Source of the DNA: Halodurantibacterium flavum
Lineage (GTDB): Bacteria; Pseudomonadota; Alphaproteobacteria; Rhodobacterales; Rhodobacteraceae
Length of the DNA stretch: 64,000 bases
Direction: 5' to 3'
Assembly (NCBI RefSeq): GCF_042681825.1
Contig: NZ_JBHUGH010000012.1
Span: 1-64,000, forward strand
In this document: positions 7,697 to 15,537 of the stretch, piece after piece
How the letters are laid out: each line of letters opens with the position of its first letter
How positions within the stretch are numbered: the first letter of the stretch is position 1
The notes under the pieces: model-generated
Seen by the model: only the letters and a program-made list of their open reading frames with translations
What the model was told of the DNA's origin: nothing
Database searches by the model: none
Translations under genes and position numbers: made by a program

Positions 7697-9013
7697 ATGA
7701 CCCGACCGTTTGTGCAGCGCCTGTTTCTGCTGGTCTATCGCGCCGCCTGGTATCCCGCGCTGCCGGTGGTGCTTGCCTATCTGTGGCTGAGGGGGCGCAA
7801 GGACCCCGCCTATCGCCGGCACCTGCCCGAGCGGTTCGGTGCCGGGCCGGGGCTTGCCGGCGCCGTCTGGGTCCACGCCGTGTCGCTGGGCGAGATGCGT
7901 TCGGCCGTGCCGCTGATCCGCGCCCTGCTGGACAGGGGCGACACCGTCATCACGAGCCACCTGACCCCCGCCGGCCGCCGCGCCGCCGAAACCGCCTTTG
8001 CACCCGAGATCGCCCAAGGCCGGCTGGTCGTCCGCTATCTGCCGCTAGAGTTCGGCTGGGCCATGCGCCGCTTTCTCCGCCGCTGGCGTCCGCGCCTCTG
8101 TCTGGTGATGGAGATCGAGGTCTGGCCCGTCCTGATCGAGGAAACGCGCGTGGCAGGCGTGCCGCTCTATCTGGTGAACAGCCAGTATACCGCGCACAGC
8201 TTTGCCCGCGACCGCCGACTTGGCGCGGCCCATCCCGTCAGCGGGGTCGCCGGGGTTCTGGCGAAATCCGACCGCCACGCTGCGCGGTTTCGCGAACTTG
8301 GCGCGCCGAACGTCTCCGTCTGCGGCGAACTTCGGTTCGACCAGCCGATCCCGCCGCATCTTCTGGCCGCTGCCGCCCGGCTGCGCCCCTTGCTGGGCGG
8401 GCGGCCCGTGGTCGCCATCGCGAGCGTGGTCGAGGGCGAAGACCCGCAGTATCTCGCGGCCTACCGGATCATCCAGGAGGGCTTTCGTGCAAAAGGGCTG
8501 GTGCCGCCGCTCTTCGTCCACATTCCCCGCGCGCCCGAGCGGTTCGGCACTGTCGGCGATCTGCTGGCGGCGGGCGGGCAGCGCGTGATGCGCCGCTCGG
8601 TCGTGCTGGATGGCAGGCTCTCGCCCCGGACGCGCCTGCCCGATGCCGACATCCTGCTGGGGGACTCCTTGGGCGAGATGTATTTCTATCTCGCGCTTGC
8701 CGATCTTGCCGTGGTCGGCGGGGGCTTTGTCGAAAAGGGCGCCCATAACATCATTGAACCTTTAGCCCTGCGCAAACCCGTGCTTGTCGGCCCGCATGTC
8801 TGGACCATCGACTATCCGGCGGTCGAGGCCGAGGCGGCGGGCGTTCTGACGATCTGCCCGACGATCGAGCATCTTGCGGCGGAAATTCTGGACCTGCTGT
8901 TGCAAGAGGCTAAGCTGCAGGACATGTCAGGCCGCACCCAAGCCTTTTTCGCGGAACATGCCGGCGCGACCGAGCGGGTGCTTGCCGCCCTGCCGCCACG
9001 GGTCGTTCCATGA
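7697..9013 (+). CDS. WaaA (Kdo transferase) family glycosyltransferase, second of a tandem pair
   Basis: A 438-residue WaaA/KdtA family protein. It begins with a hydrophobic segment (about residues 8-30) as in membrane-associated Kdo transferases. Canonical HAVSLGE lies at residues 60-66, MEIEVWP at about 138-144 and GAHNIIEPLA near 348-357. One family motif is altered: the usual STHEGEE-type segment reads ASVVEGEDP. The protein is clearly not a simple recent copy of its neighbour, as the two differ along most of their length. neuA begins inside the end of this gene (ATGA overlap), so it is translationally coupled to CMP-nonulosonate synthesis. The partner with the better LPS core role cannot be chosen from sequence. 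Confidence 0.82.
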   Translation: MTRPFVQRLFLLVYRAAWYPALPVVLAYLWLRGRKDPAYRRHLPERFGAGPGLAGAVWVHAVSLGEMRSAVPLIRALLDRGDTVITSHLTPAGRRAAETAFAPEIAQGRLVVRYLPLEFGWAMRRFLRRWRPRLCLVMEIEVWPVLIEETRVAGVPLYLVNSQYTAHSFARDRRLGAAHPVSGVAGVLAKSDRHAARFRELGAPNVSVCGELRFDQPIPPHLLAAAARLRPLLGGRPVVAIASVVEGEDPQYLAAYRIIQEGFRAKGLVPPLFVHIPRAPERFGTVGDLLAAGGQRVMRRSVVLDGRLSPRTRLPDADILLGDSLGEMYFYLALADLAVVGGGFVEKGAHNIIEPLALRKPVLVGPHVWTIDYPAVEAEAAGVLTICPTIEHLAAEILDLLLQEAKLQDMSGRTQAFFAEHAGATERVLAALPPRVVP

Positions 9014-9678
9014 CCGGTCTTGTGGCAATCGTGCCGGTCCGCGGCGGGTCCAAAGGACTGCCGGGCAAGAACACGCGGCTGCTCGCCGGCAAGCCGCTTT
9101 ACCGCCACGCGCTCGATCAGGGGCTGGCGCTCGGCGCGCGCTGCATCCTGACGACCGATATTCCCGACCTTCTTGCAACCGATCACGGACCGGGGGTGAC
9201 GGCGCTGGCACGGCCCGCCGAACTCGCCCGGGACGACACGCCGATGGACCCTGTGCTTGACCACGCGATGCGATCCTTTGACGGGACCGCGACGGTCGTC
9301 CTGCTGCAGGCAACCTCGCCGCTGCGGGCGCCTGACGATATCCGAGCGGCGATCACGCTTCATGCGGGCGGGGCGTTCGATCTGGTGATGACGGTGACGG
9401 AAACGTCCTCCACCATCCTGAAATACGGGATGATGCGCGATGGCGCCTTTCAGCCTGTCGCAGGGGCGGATTACTGCTTCATGAACCGGCAGGCCCTGCC
9501 GCCGGTCTATCGCCCGAACGGGGCCGTCTATGTCTTCGATGCCGACTGGTTCCGCCGGAACGGCCGCCTTGCCACGGACCGGATCGGCGCGGTCGAGATG
9601 CCGGCCGCCCGCGCCCAGGACATCGACACCGAGGAAGATTTCCGGCGCGCCGAGGCGACACTGGGGGCCGGGACATGA
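9010..9678 (+). CDS. neuA: CMP-nonulosonate (acylneuraminate) cytidylyltransferase
   Basis: Activates the nonulosonic acid with CTP, giving the CMP-sugar donor. The 222-residue length matches single-domain NeuA enzymes. The nucleotide-binding opening IVPVRGGSKGLPGKN (residues 7-21) is diagnostic of the family. Also present are LLQATSPLR, the NGAVYVFD segment and the C-terminal DIDTEEDF metal-binding region. It overlaps the preceding WaaA-like gene and the following SDR gene, each by an ATGA junction, so neuC, two WaaA-like genes, neuA and the SDR gene form one tightly coupled operon. Confidence 0.93.
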   Translation: MTGLVAIVPVRGGSKGLPGKNTRLLAGKPLYRHALDQGLALGARCILTTDIPDLLATDHGPGVTALARPAELARDDTPMDPVLDHAMRSFDGTATVVLLQATSPLRAPDDIRAAITLHAGGAFDLVMTVTETSSTILKYGMMRDGAFQPVAGADYCFMNRQALPPVYRPNGAVYVFDADWFRRNGRLATDRIGAVEMPAARAQDIDTEEDFRRAEATLGAGT

Positions 9679-10553
9679 CCGCGCTCCTGTCGCTCGGCCA
9701 CGGCTACAGCGCGGCGACCCTTTCGCGCCGGCTTCTGTCGCGGGGGTGGCGCGTGACGGGCACGACCCGCAGCCCGCAAAAGGCCACGACGCTGGCGGCC
9801 GGGGGTGTCACCCCCCTTCTGTGGCCGGTCGACAGCCTGGGGGAAGCGCTGGCTGGCGCGACGCATCTCCTCATCTCCATCGCGCCGGATGCGGCGGGCG
9901 ATCCGGTTCTTGCGACCCATGCCGGAGAACTGCGGGCGGCCCGGCATCTGCAATGGGTGGGCTACCTGTCGACCACCGGCGTCTATGGCGACCGCGCCGG
10001 CGGCTGGGTGGACGAGACGAGCGAACTGGCCCCCGCGACCCGGCGCGGCGAACAGCGCGTACGGGCCGAAGCCGCGTGGCAGGCGCTTTGTGACGAGGCC
10101 GGGCTGCCGCTCCATATCTTCCGCCTGGCCGGGATCTACGGGCCCGGGCGGGGGCCGTTCGAAAAGGTGCGCAACGGGACCGCGCGCCGCATCATCCGGC
10201 CCGGGCAGGTCTTTTCCCGCATCCATGTCGAGGATATCGCGACCACGCTCGAAGCCTCTATGGACCGGCCCGATCCCGGCGCGATCTACAACGTCTGCGA
10301 TGACGACCCCGCCCCGCCTCAAGAGGTCATCGCCCATGCGGCACAGCTTCTGGGGCTGCCTCCACCGCCCGAAGAACCCTTTGAGACGGCCGAGATGACG
10401 CCAATGGCGCGCAGCTTCTATGCGGAATCGAAGCGGGTCAGCAACAGGCGGATGAAAGAGGATCTGGGTGTTCACCTGCGCTATCCCACCTATCGCGAGG
10501 GGCTGCAGGCGTTGCTTTCCGAATCAGGGGACGACAGCAGCGACAGATCATAG
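9675..10553 (+). CDS. SDR family NAD(P)-dependent epimerase/dehydratase-like protein
   Basis: A 292-residue extended short-chain dehydrogenase-like protein of the type often annotated as a YeeZ-like NAD-dependent epimerase. The N-terminal LLSLGHGYSA takes the place of the Rossmann glycine motif. The segment YLSTTGVYGD contains the Ser/Thr-rich strand and a Tyr, and RLAGIYGPGRGP and FSRIHVEDIA are typical extended-SDR motifs. The usual YxxxK pair is not obvious, so catalytic activity on a nucleotide sugar is uncertain. It is the last gene of the neuC-waaA-waaA-neuA operon, coupled by a four-base overlap. Confidence 0.78.
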   Translation: MTALLSLGHGYSAATLSRRLLSRGWRVTGTTRSPQKATTLAAGGVTPLLWPVDSLGEALAGATHLLISIAPDAAGDPVLATHAGELRAARHLQWVGYLSTTGVYGDRAGGWVDETSELAPATRRGEQRVRAEAAWQALCDEAGLPLHIFRLAGIYGPGRGPFEKVRNGTARRIIRPGQVFSRIHVEDIATTLEASMDRPDPGAIYNVCDDDPAPPQEVIAHAAQLLGLPPPPEEPFETAEMTPMARSFYAESKRVSNRRMKEDLGVHLRYPTYREGLQALLSESGDDSSDRS

Positions 10554-10594
10554 GCGACTTTCCGCTCATGACCACGGCATTCCGTATATTCCAT

Positions 10595-10619
10595 GGAACC
10601 AAAAAGTATGGGGTGCGTT
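10595..10619 (+). promoter_or_regulatory. Candidate EcfG-type (general stress) promoter
   Basis: GGAAC at 10595-10599 and CGTT at 10616-10619 are separated by exactly 16 bases. This matches the GGAAC-N16/17-CGTT pattern known for the alphaproteobacterial general stress sigma factor EcfG/SigT. It points toward the gene at 10868. Transcription would begin near 10626. Confidence 0.5.
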
Positions 10620-10730
10620 TGGCATCTCGCCCAATCATAACGGGCATTTACCTTTGCTTTCAAAATGCGCGGAAAGGCCGTTTGACGTTTTTCTGACAGC
10701 CGAAACGACGCAAAAATCAGGAAACAAAGG

Positions 10731-10762
10731 AAAAATTCGCGATTTTATTCTTCTGAATTTTT
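10731..10762. terminator. AT-rich inverted repeat ending in a T run
   Basis: AAAAATTC (10731-10738) and GAATTTTT (10755-10762) are perfectly complementary, with a 16-base loop. The T run on the plus strand could end a short transcript starting at the upstream candidate promoter, or readthrough from the glycan operon. The stem is only A-T rich, so termination is uncertain. Confidence 0.3.
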
Positions 10763-10867
10763 AAGGCCTGCTTTACCGTCCCGCTCACAACGTGAGGTAG
10801 AGATGCGTGCCTTCCGCCACATCGTTTGCCTCGAACCTCCCTTGGGTCCGCTCTGAAAGGCAAACGG

Positions 10868-11977
10868 ATGTCCTACCTCTCGATCACCTCGCCGAAAATC
10901 AACTTTGCCGACTGGTTCAAGGAAACCCCGCTGGGTATCCGCCTGGGGTCGATGACCGACGCGATCTGGCGCATGGGCGAATTGCGCCGCATTGCAGCCG
11001 GTGACGTGCTTGTCGCGAAAGGCAGCGTCGAGCATGTGCTGAATGTCGTGCTGCTGGGGCGGCTGAACGACTCTCTTACCTGGTACGGGCCGGGCAACCA
11101 TATCGGCAGTGCGGCAATCCTGCACGGGCGGGCGGTTGCCGACGATATCGTGGCCAGCGAGGACTGTACCGTCTGGACCCTGCGCATGGACTCGCCCCTC
11201 TGGCGGCGTGGAAATTCCCGTGCGGCGGAGCTTTTGATGCAGGTGATGGAGATACTGGAGCTTTTGCCCCGCGACCGGCCGGCGCCACCGCGGGCCGTGG
11301 CGGATGCCCATGCCTTTTGCGACGTGCATCACCCGCTGATCCAGCGCACCGCAGCCATGCTCAAGCGCGATAACGATTCCGACACGGCGGCGGCGATCTG
11401 GGCCTATGTCCGCGAAATGCCCTATCGGTTCGGCGCGTGGCAGGAACCCGCGTCGCAGACGCTGGCGCGCGGCACAGGAATGTGCACGACAAAATCCAAC
11501 GTGCAGGTCGCGCTGTCGCGGGCTTGCGGACTGGAGGCCGCCTATGTCGAGGTCGGGCTGGAGATGAGCGTTCTGGGCCTTCTCATCCCCGATATGTGGC
11601 GATATGTGATGCGCCCCAAGGTCCGCCATTACTTTGCGGCGGTCAAGTTGGGCGGACGCTGGCACGCAAGCGACGCCACCTATAACGGAGACTGCATGGA
11701 CATCTTTGCGCAGGCCAATCCGGTTCTCTATCAGCTCCAGCCCTACCGCTTTGGCGAGAACGAGCCCTTCAACCCCGGCGCCTTCGTGAACGGAGAGGAC
11801 CCCTATGCAATCGACGTCCGCCCCGATCTTGCGCATGAAATGAGCAAGAGCAGCCGCTTTGAGGCGCATCACTTCGAATCCCTCAACACCCGTCTCGATC
11901 AGGCACAGGGCCTGTTGCGGATGCCGCAACTGGCGATGGACCCAGAGGCGCCGCGCGTTGCGGAACTGACCGCGTGA
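10868..11977 (+). CDS. cNMP-binding-fold plus transglutaminase-like protein
   Basis: A 369-residue two-part protein. Residues about 20-140 resemble a cyclic-nucleotide-binding beta-roll (LRRIAAGDVLVAKGS, YGPGNHIGSAAIL), but the phosphate-binding Arg-Ser of true cNMP sites is not visible. The C-terminal half looks like a transglutaminase/protease-like domain, with a candidate Cys-His-Asp triad: Cys206 in GTGMCTTKSN, His254 in VRHYFAAVKLGGRW and Asp269 in ASDATYN. The start at 10868 has AAAGG upstream. It is followed 16 bases later by the CoaBC-like gene and then by a hybrid histidine kinase, probably one operon. The substrate is unknown; a peptidase, amidase or cross-linking role is possible. 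Confidence 0.7.
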   Translation: MSYLSITSPKINFADWFKETPLGIRLGSMTDAIWRMGELRRIAAGDVLVAKGSVEHVLNVVLLGRLNDSLTWYGPGNHIGSAAILHGRAVADDIVASEDCTVWTLRMDSPLWRRGNSRAAELLMQVMEILELLPRDRPAPPRAVADAHAFCDVHHPLIQRTAAMLKRDNDSDTAAAIWAYVREMPYRFGAWQEPASQTLARGTGMCTTKSNVQVALSRACGLEAAYVEVGLEMSVLGLLIPDMWRYVMRPKVRHYFAAVKLGGRWHASDATYNGDCMDIFAQANPVLYQLQPYRFGENEPFNPGAFVNGEDPYAIDVRPDLAHEMSKSSRFEAHHFESLNTRLDQAQGLLRMPQLAMDPEAPRVAELTA

Positions 11978-11993
11978 CACGCAGGAAGACCAT

Positions 11994-13301
11994 ATGACCA
12001 CCTTTGACTGGGACTTTTCGACCCCGACCCCCAGCCCGATGGGCGACCATGACGTGCCCACAGCCTCGGACCGGCTGAAGGGGCGGCGCGTCGCGCTGCT
12101 GGTGACGGGCGGCATCGCCGCGATGAAGACACCCGAACTTGCACGCGGGCTGCGGCGGAACGGTGCAGAGGTGGTCGCCTTCTGCTCGGACGAGGCGCTG
12201 CGCTATGTGGCGGCCGAGGCGCTGGAATGGGCGACCTGCAACCCGGTCGTCACCGCGCTGACCTGGAAGGCCGAACATCTGTCGGACAGCGCGCCCTTCG
12301 ACGCCTATCTGGTGGCGCCGGCGACCCATAACACGATCGCCAAGATGGCCCACGGGATCGGCGACACAGTCGTGACCTCGGCACTGGTTTCCGCGCTGGG
12401 GCGGATGGAGCAGGGTCGCTGCAAGGTGATCGTCGCGCCCACGATGCACGGCACGATGCACAACGCGCAGCTGGTCGACAATGCCCGCCGGCTGGCAGCG
12501 CAGGGCGTCGTCTTTGCGGCCCCGCGCGACGCCTATGGCAAGCACAACATGCCGGACACGGAGTTTCTCTGCGTCTGCGTGGGCCGCGCGCTCAGCACGT
12601 CACCCTTGCGCGGGCGCCGTATCCTCGTGACGGCGGGGCCGACGCCGGTGCCGATCGATGGCGTGCGCCGGATCGTGAACCGCTTTCGCGGGCGACTGGG
12701 GGCGGAAATCGCGGCGGAACTGGCCTGGCGCGGCGCGGATGCGGAACTGTTGCTGGGCGATGGCGCATGGCGTCCGGCTGCGTGGGTCCCGACCACCATC
12801 GCGCGCACCTATGACGATTATCGCCGTCTGGTGCTGGAACGGGTGGAAACCGGACTTTTCGCCGGGGTTTTTTCGGCAGGCGTCGCCGATTACCGCCCGG
12901 CCTCGGCGGTCGATGGCAAGATCGCCAGCGGTCAGGCGCAGCTTGCGCTGAACCTCGTGCCCACCGAAAAGGTTATCGATCTTGCCTGCGCCGCAGACCC
13001 CGACATGCATTGCGTGGGGTTCAAATACCTTGAAAAGGTCACCGAAGAGGAACTGATCCGCGTCGCGAGGGGCCGTCTGGATCGCGCGGGCCTGATCGTG
13101 GCGACCCGGGGCGAGGACACGCGCGGGACGGAACAGCGGGCGCTCTTCGTGCGCGAAGGCGGCGTCGTCGCCGTGGACGGCAAGCGGGCCATCGCCGCCG
13201 CCCTTGCCGATCATCTCGAGGGCCTTACCGCCCGGGAGACCGCGCAGGACAGCCCCGACCGCGGTACGAATGTGTTGAGTCTTGGCGGAGTGAGGGAGTA
13301 G
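11994..13301 (+). CDS. Divergent CoaBC-like flavoprotein
   Basis: A 435-residue protein with the two domains of CoaBC. The N-terminal flavoprotein (PPC decarboxylase-like) domain has VTGGIAAMKTPEL, His95 in AEHLSD and PATHNT (109-114). The C-terminal DFP (CoaB-like) domain has TAGPTPVPIDGVR, Asn230 in NRFRGRLG and Lys310 in DGKIASG. In ordinary CoaBC the substrate-clamp and second motifs read PxMNxxMW and NxSSGxxG; here they read APTMHGTMHN and NRFRGRLG. It is therefore probably a paralog with a changed substrate rather than the housekeeping enzyme of CoA synthesis, though that is an inference. It has an extra N-terminal segment of about 25 residues. RBS AGGAAG precedes the ATG. Confidence 0.78.
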   Translation: MTTFDWDFSTPTPSPMGDHDVPTASDRLKGRRVALLVTGGIAAMKTPELARGLRRNGAEVVAFCSDEALRYVAAEALEWATCNPVVTALTWKAEHLSDSAPFDAYLVAPATHNTIAKMAHGIGDTVVTSALVSALGRMEQGRCKVIVAPTMHGTMHNAQLVDNARRLAAQGVVFAAPRDAYGKHNMPDTEFLCVCVGRALSTSPLRGRRILVTAGPTPVPIDGVRRIVNRFRGRLGAEIAAELAWRGADAELLLGDGAWRPAAWVPTTIARTYDDYRRLVLERVETGLFAGVFSAGVADYRPASAVDGKIASGQAQLALNLVPTEKVIDLACAADPDMHCVGFKYLEKVTEEELIRVARGRLDRAGLIVATRGEDTRGTEQRALFVREGGVVAVDGKRAIAAALADHLEGLTARETAQDSPDRGTNVLSLGGVRE

Positions 13302-13391
13302 GGTTTGCAACCCCGTGCGACATCTCAATGCGGCGCTGCGCCAGGCCCCGACGCGCCGTTTTTGGCATCCCCACCAACATGACGATCCAGA

Positions 13392-15518
13392 ATGACAGAA
13401 CTGCAGGAGCTTGAGGACGACCTGGACCGCTTGACGCGGATCCAGCCGCTTGTCGTTGAAATCCTCAACAACCTCCTCAAATGTGCGATCGAGGAAACTG
13501 ACGCGGCGGTGCATGAAGCCTTGGCGCGCCTCGGTCAGTTCTGCGGATCCGACCGCACCTATGTCTTTGTCGTCCGCGACGAGAACCTGCTCGACAACAG
13601 CCACGAATGGTGCGCGGACGGTATCGAGCCGATGATCGGCATGCTGCAGGGGCTAGATATCAGCCTGATCGACGCCTGGGTGGATGAGTTGCGGCAGGAC
13701 CGGCCTGTCCACATCGCGGATGTGGAGGCTTTGCCGCCGCAACGGTCTGAACGGGAAATTCTTCTGGCGCAGGGCATAAAATCCCTTCTGACCGTGCCGA
13801 TGTCGGACGGGGGCAAGCTTACGGGCTTTGTCGGCTTTGACGCGGTGCGCAGCAAGAAGGCGTTTCTGCCAGGCGAGATATACCTGCTCAAGTCCGTCGC
13901 GGACGTCATCATGTCGGTCCTCTGGCGGCGCGCGACCGACACCGCCTATCGCCGGGCTCAGGCCGCCCTGGACGAGGAACGTGCCTTTCTTGACAGCATC
14001 CTTCGGACCAGCGTTTCAGGCATTCTGGCTGTGGATGCGGATCGGGAAATCGTCTTTGCGAATGCGGCAGCCGAACGGGCGCTGGGGGCGGGCAAGGGTG
14101 CGCGGCTCAACTTTGAGGGTGTTACCGTAACGAGGCTGGACGGGCAGCCCCTCCTACCGGACGATCTGCCGGTTGCAACTGTCCTGCGGACGAACGAACC
14201 CATCACGGACATGCGTCTGGCCCTGCAGCAACAGGACGGGACACGCCGCTTTCTGTCGTTCAACGCGGCCCCCCTTTTTGCAGGTCAGGCCGACCGGTGC
14301 CGCGTCGTGTGTTCGGTGACGGATGTGACCGAGGAAGTTCTGGCGAGCCAGGATCTCAAGGCCGCGCTGCAGGACGCACAACAGGCAAGCCGTGCCAAGA
14401 CGCGGTTCCTAGCAAACATGAGCCATGAGATGCGCACGCCGCTGAACGGCGTGCTGGGCGTGGCCGAACTCCTTGATGCTGCGCTCACCGATGCGGAACA
14501 GCGGCGGATGATCTCGGTCATCCGGGACTCCGGCGAGCTGCTTCTCAGCATCATCAATGATCTGCTCGACATGTCCAAGATCGAGGCCGACCGGCTGGAG
14601 ATCGAACAGGTCATGTTCTTCCCCGCAGAACTCGCGCGGCGGATCGAGGCGACCCATACCGTTCGGGCCTCCGAGAAACATATTTCACTTTCCATCCTGA
14701 CCTCTTCGGGCGCGGATATCCCGCGTCTCGGCGATCCGAACCGCATCCTGCAGATCATGCACAATGTCGTCGGCAATGCGCTCAAGTTCACCGAGGCGGG
14801 CGAGGTCACGATGGCGCTGAGCTGCGTGCCCGGCAAGCCCCTGGTGATCGACGTGCGCGACACCGGCATCGGCATGACCGAGGAACAGCTGAGCCGCATC
14901 TTCGAGGACTTCGCGCAGGCCGATACCTCTATCTCCCGGCGCTATGGCGGGACCGGTCTTGGCATGGCGATCGTCCGGCGCCTGGTCACGATGATGGGCG
15001 GCACGATCCGCATCAACAGCCGCCCCGGCGAAGGCACACAGGTGCGCATCGCGCTGCCGCTGCCCATGGACGAGACGCGGCCAACCGCGCCGATCCGGCC
15101 CGCAGAACCCGCCAGCGGCGGAATGGGCCTGAGGGTGCTTGCCGCGGATGACAACGGCACGAACCGGATGATCCTGCAGGCGATGCTGCGGAACCTTGGC
15201 GTTGAGGTCGTGATGGTCCCGGGCGGTATTCCGGCCCTTGAGGCCTATGAGCGGGAAAAGTTTGACGCGGTTCTTTTGGATATCTCCATGCCCGATCTGG
15301 ATGGCATCAGCGTTCTTCGGGAACTGCGCAAACGCGGAAATCCGCCCGGTTCACCGCCGCCACCCGCGATCGCCGTAACAGCGAACGCGATGGATCATCA
15401 GATCGAGGCCTACCGCGCGGCAGGTTTTGACGGACATATCGCGAAACCGATTTCGCAAAAGACGCTGCATGAGGCGCTGGAGCGAATTCTGGCACAGCAC
15501 AAGATGTCCAGGCGCTGA
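13392..15518 (+). CDS. Hybrid sensor histidine kinase (GAF-PAS-HisKA-HATPase-REC)
   Basis: A 708-residue soluble sensor kinase. Domains in order: GAF (about 25-185, with the HEWCADGI motif), PAS (about 200-320, from FLDSILRTSVSGILAVD), HisKA with phospho-accepting His345 in MSHEMRTPLNG, HATPase with NVVGNALKF, DTGIGM and GGTGLG motifs, and a C-terminal receiver with Asp630 in LLDISMPDLDG, an Asp pair in AADDN and Lys in AKPIS. No membrane segment is seen, so it probably senses a cytoplasmic signal. A separate response regulator or phosphotransfer protein is not adjacent. It lies 90 bases after the CoaBC-like gene, in the same orientation. Confidence 0.93.
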   Translation: MTELQELEDDLDRLTRIQPLVVEILNNLLKCAIEETDAAVHEALARLGQFCGSDRTYVFVVRDENLLDNSHEWCADGIEPMIGMLQGLDISLIDAWVDELRQDRPVHIADVEALPPQRSEREILLAQGIKSLLTVPMSDGGKLTGFVGFDAVRSKKAFLPGEIYLLKSVADVIMSVLWRRATDTAYRRAQAALDEERAFLDSILRTSVSGILAVDADREIVFANAAAERALGAGKGARLNFEGVTVTRLDGQPLLPDDLPVATVLRTNEPITDMRLALQQQDGTRRFLSFNAAPLFAGQADRCRVVCSVTDVTEEVLASQDLKAALQDAQQASRAKTRFLANMSHEMRTPLNGVLGVAELLDAALTDAEQRRMISVIRDSGELLLSIINDLLDMSKIEADRLEIEQVMFFPAELARRIEATHTVRASEKHISLSILTSSGADIPRLGDPNRILQIMHNVVGNALKFTEAGEVTMALSCVPGKPLVIDVRDTGIGMTEEQLSRIFEDFAQADTSISRRYGGTGLGMAIVRRLVTMMGGTIRINSRPGEGTQVRIALPLPMDETRPTAPIRPAEPASGGMGLRVLAADDNGTNRMILQAMLRNLGVEVVMVPGGIPALEAYEREKFDAVLLDISMPDLDGISVLRELRKRGNPPGSPPPPAIAVTANAMDHQIEAYRAAGFDGHIAKPISQKTLHEALERILAQHKMSRR

Positions 15519-15537
15519 CGCGCGTGCAGTTGGCGAG

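Larger units (their letters stand above)
10554..10867. other. AT-rich control region upstream of the three-gene module
   Basis: A stretch of 314 bases without a convincing gene and visibly richer in A and T than the surrounding DNA. It contains a candidate EcfG-type promoter (10595-10619) and an AT-rich inverted repeat (10731-10762), both listed separately. The distance from the promoter to the next start codon is about 250 bases, so it holds either a long leader or a separate short RNA. A second promoter nearer to 10868 is possible, but I saw none with good boxes. Confidence 0.5.

Noticed and set aside
6400..9013. A single WaaA gene broken in two
   Set aside because: Each frame is full length (427 and 438 residues) and has both N- and C-terminal family domains, so this is a tandem pair, not a frameshift.
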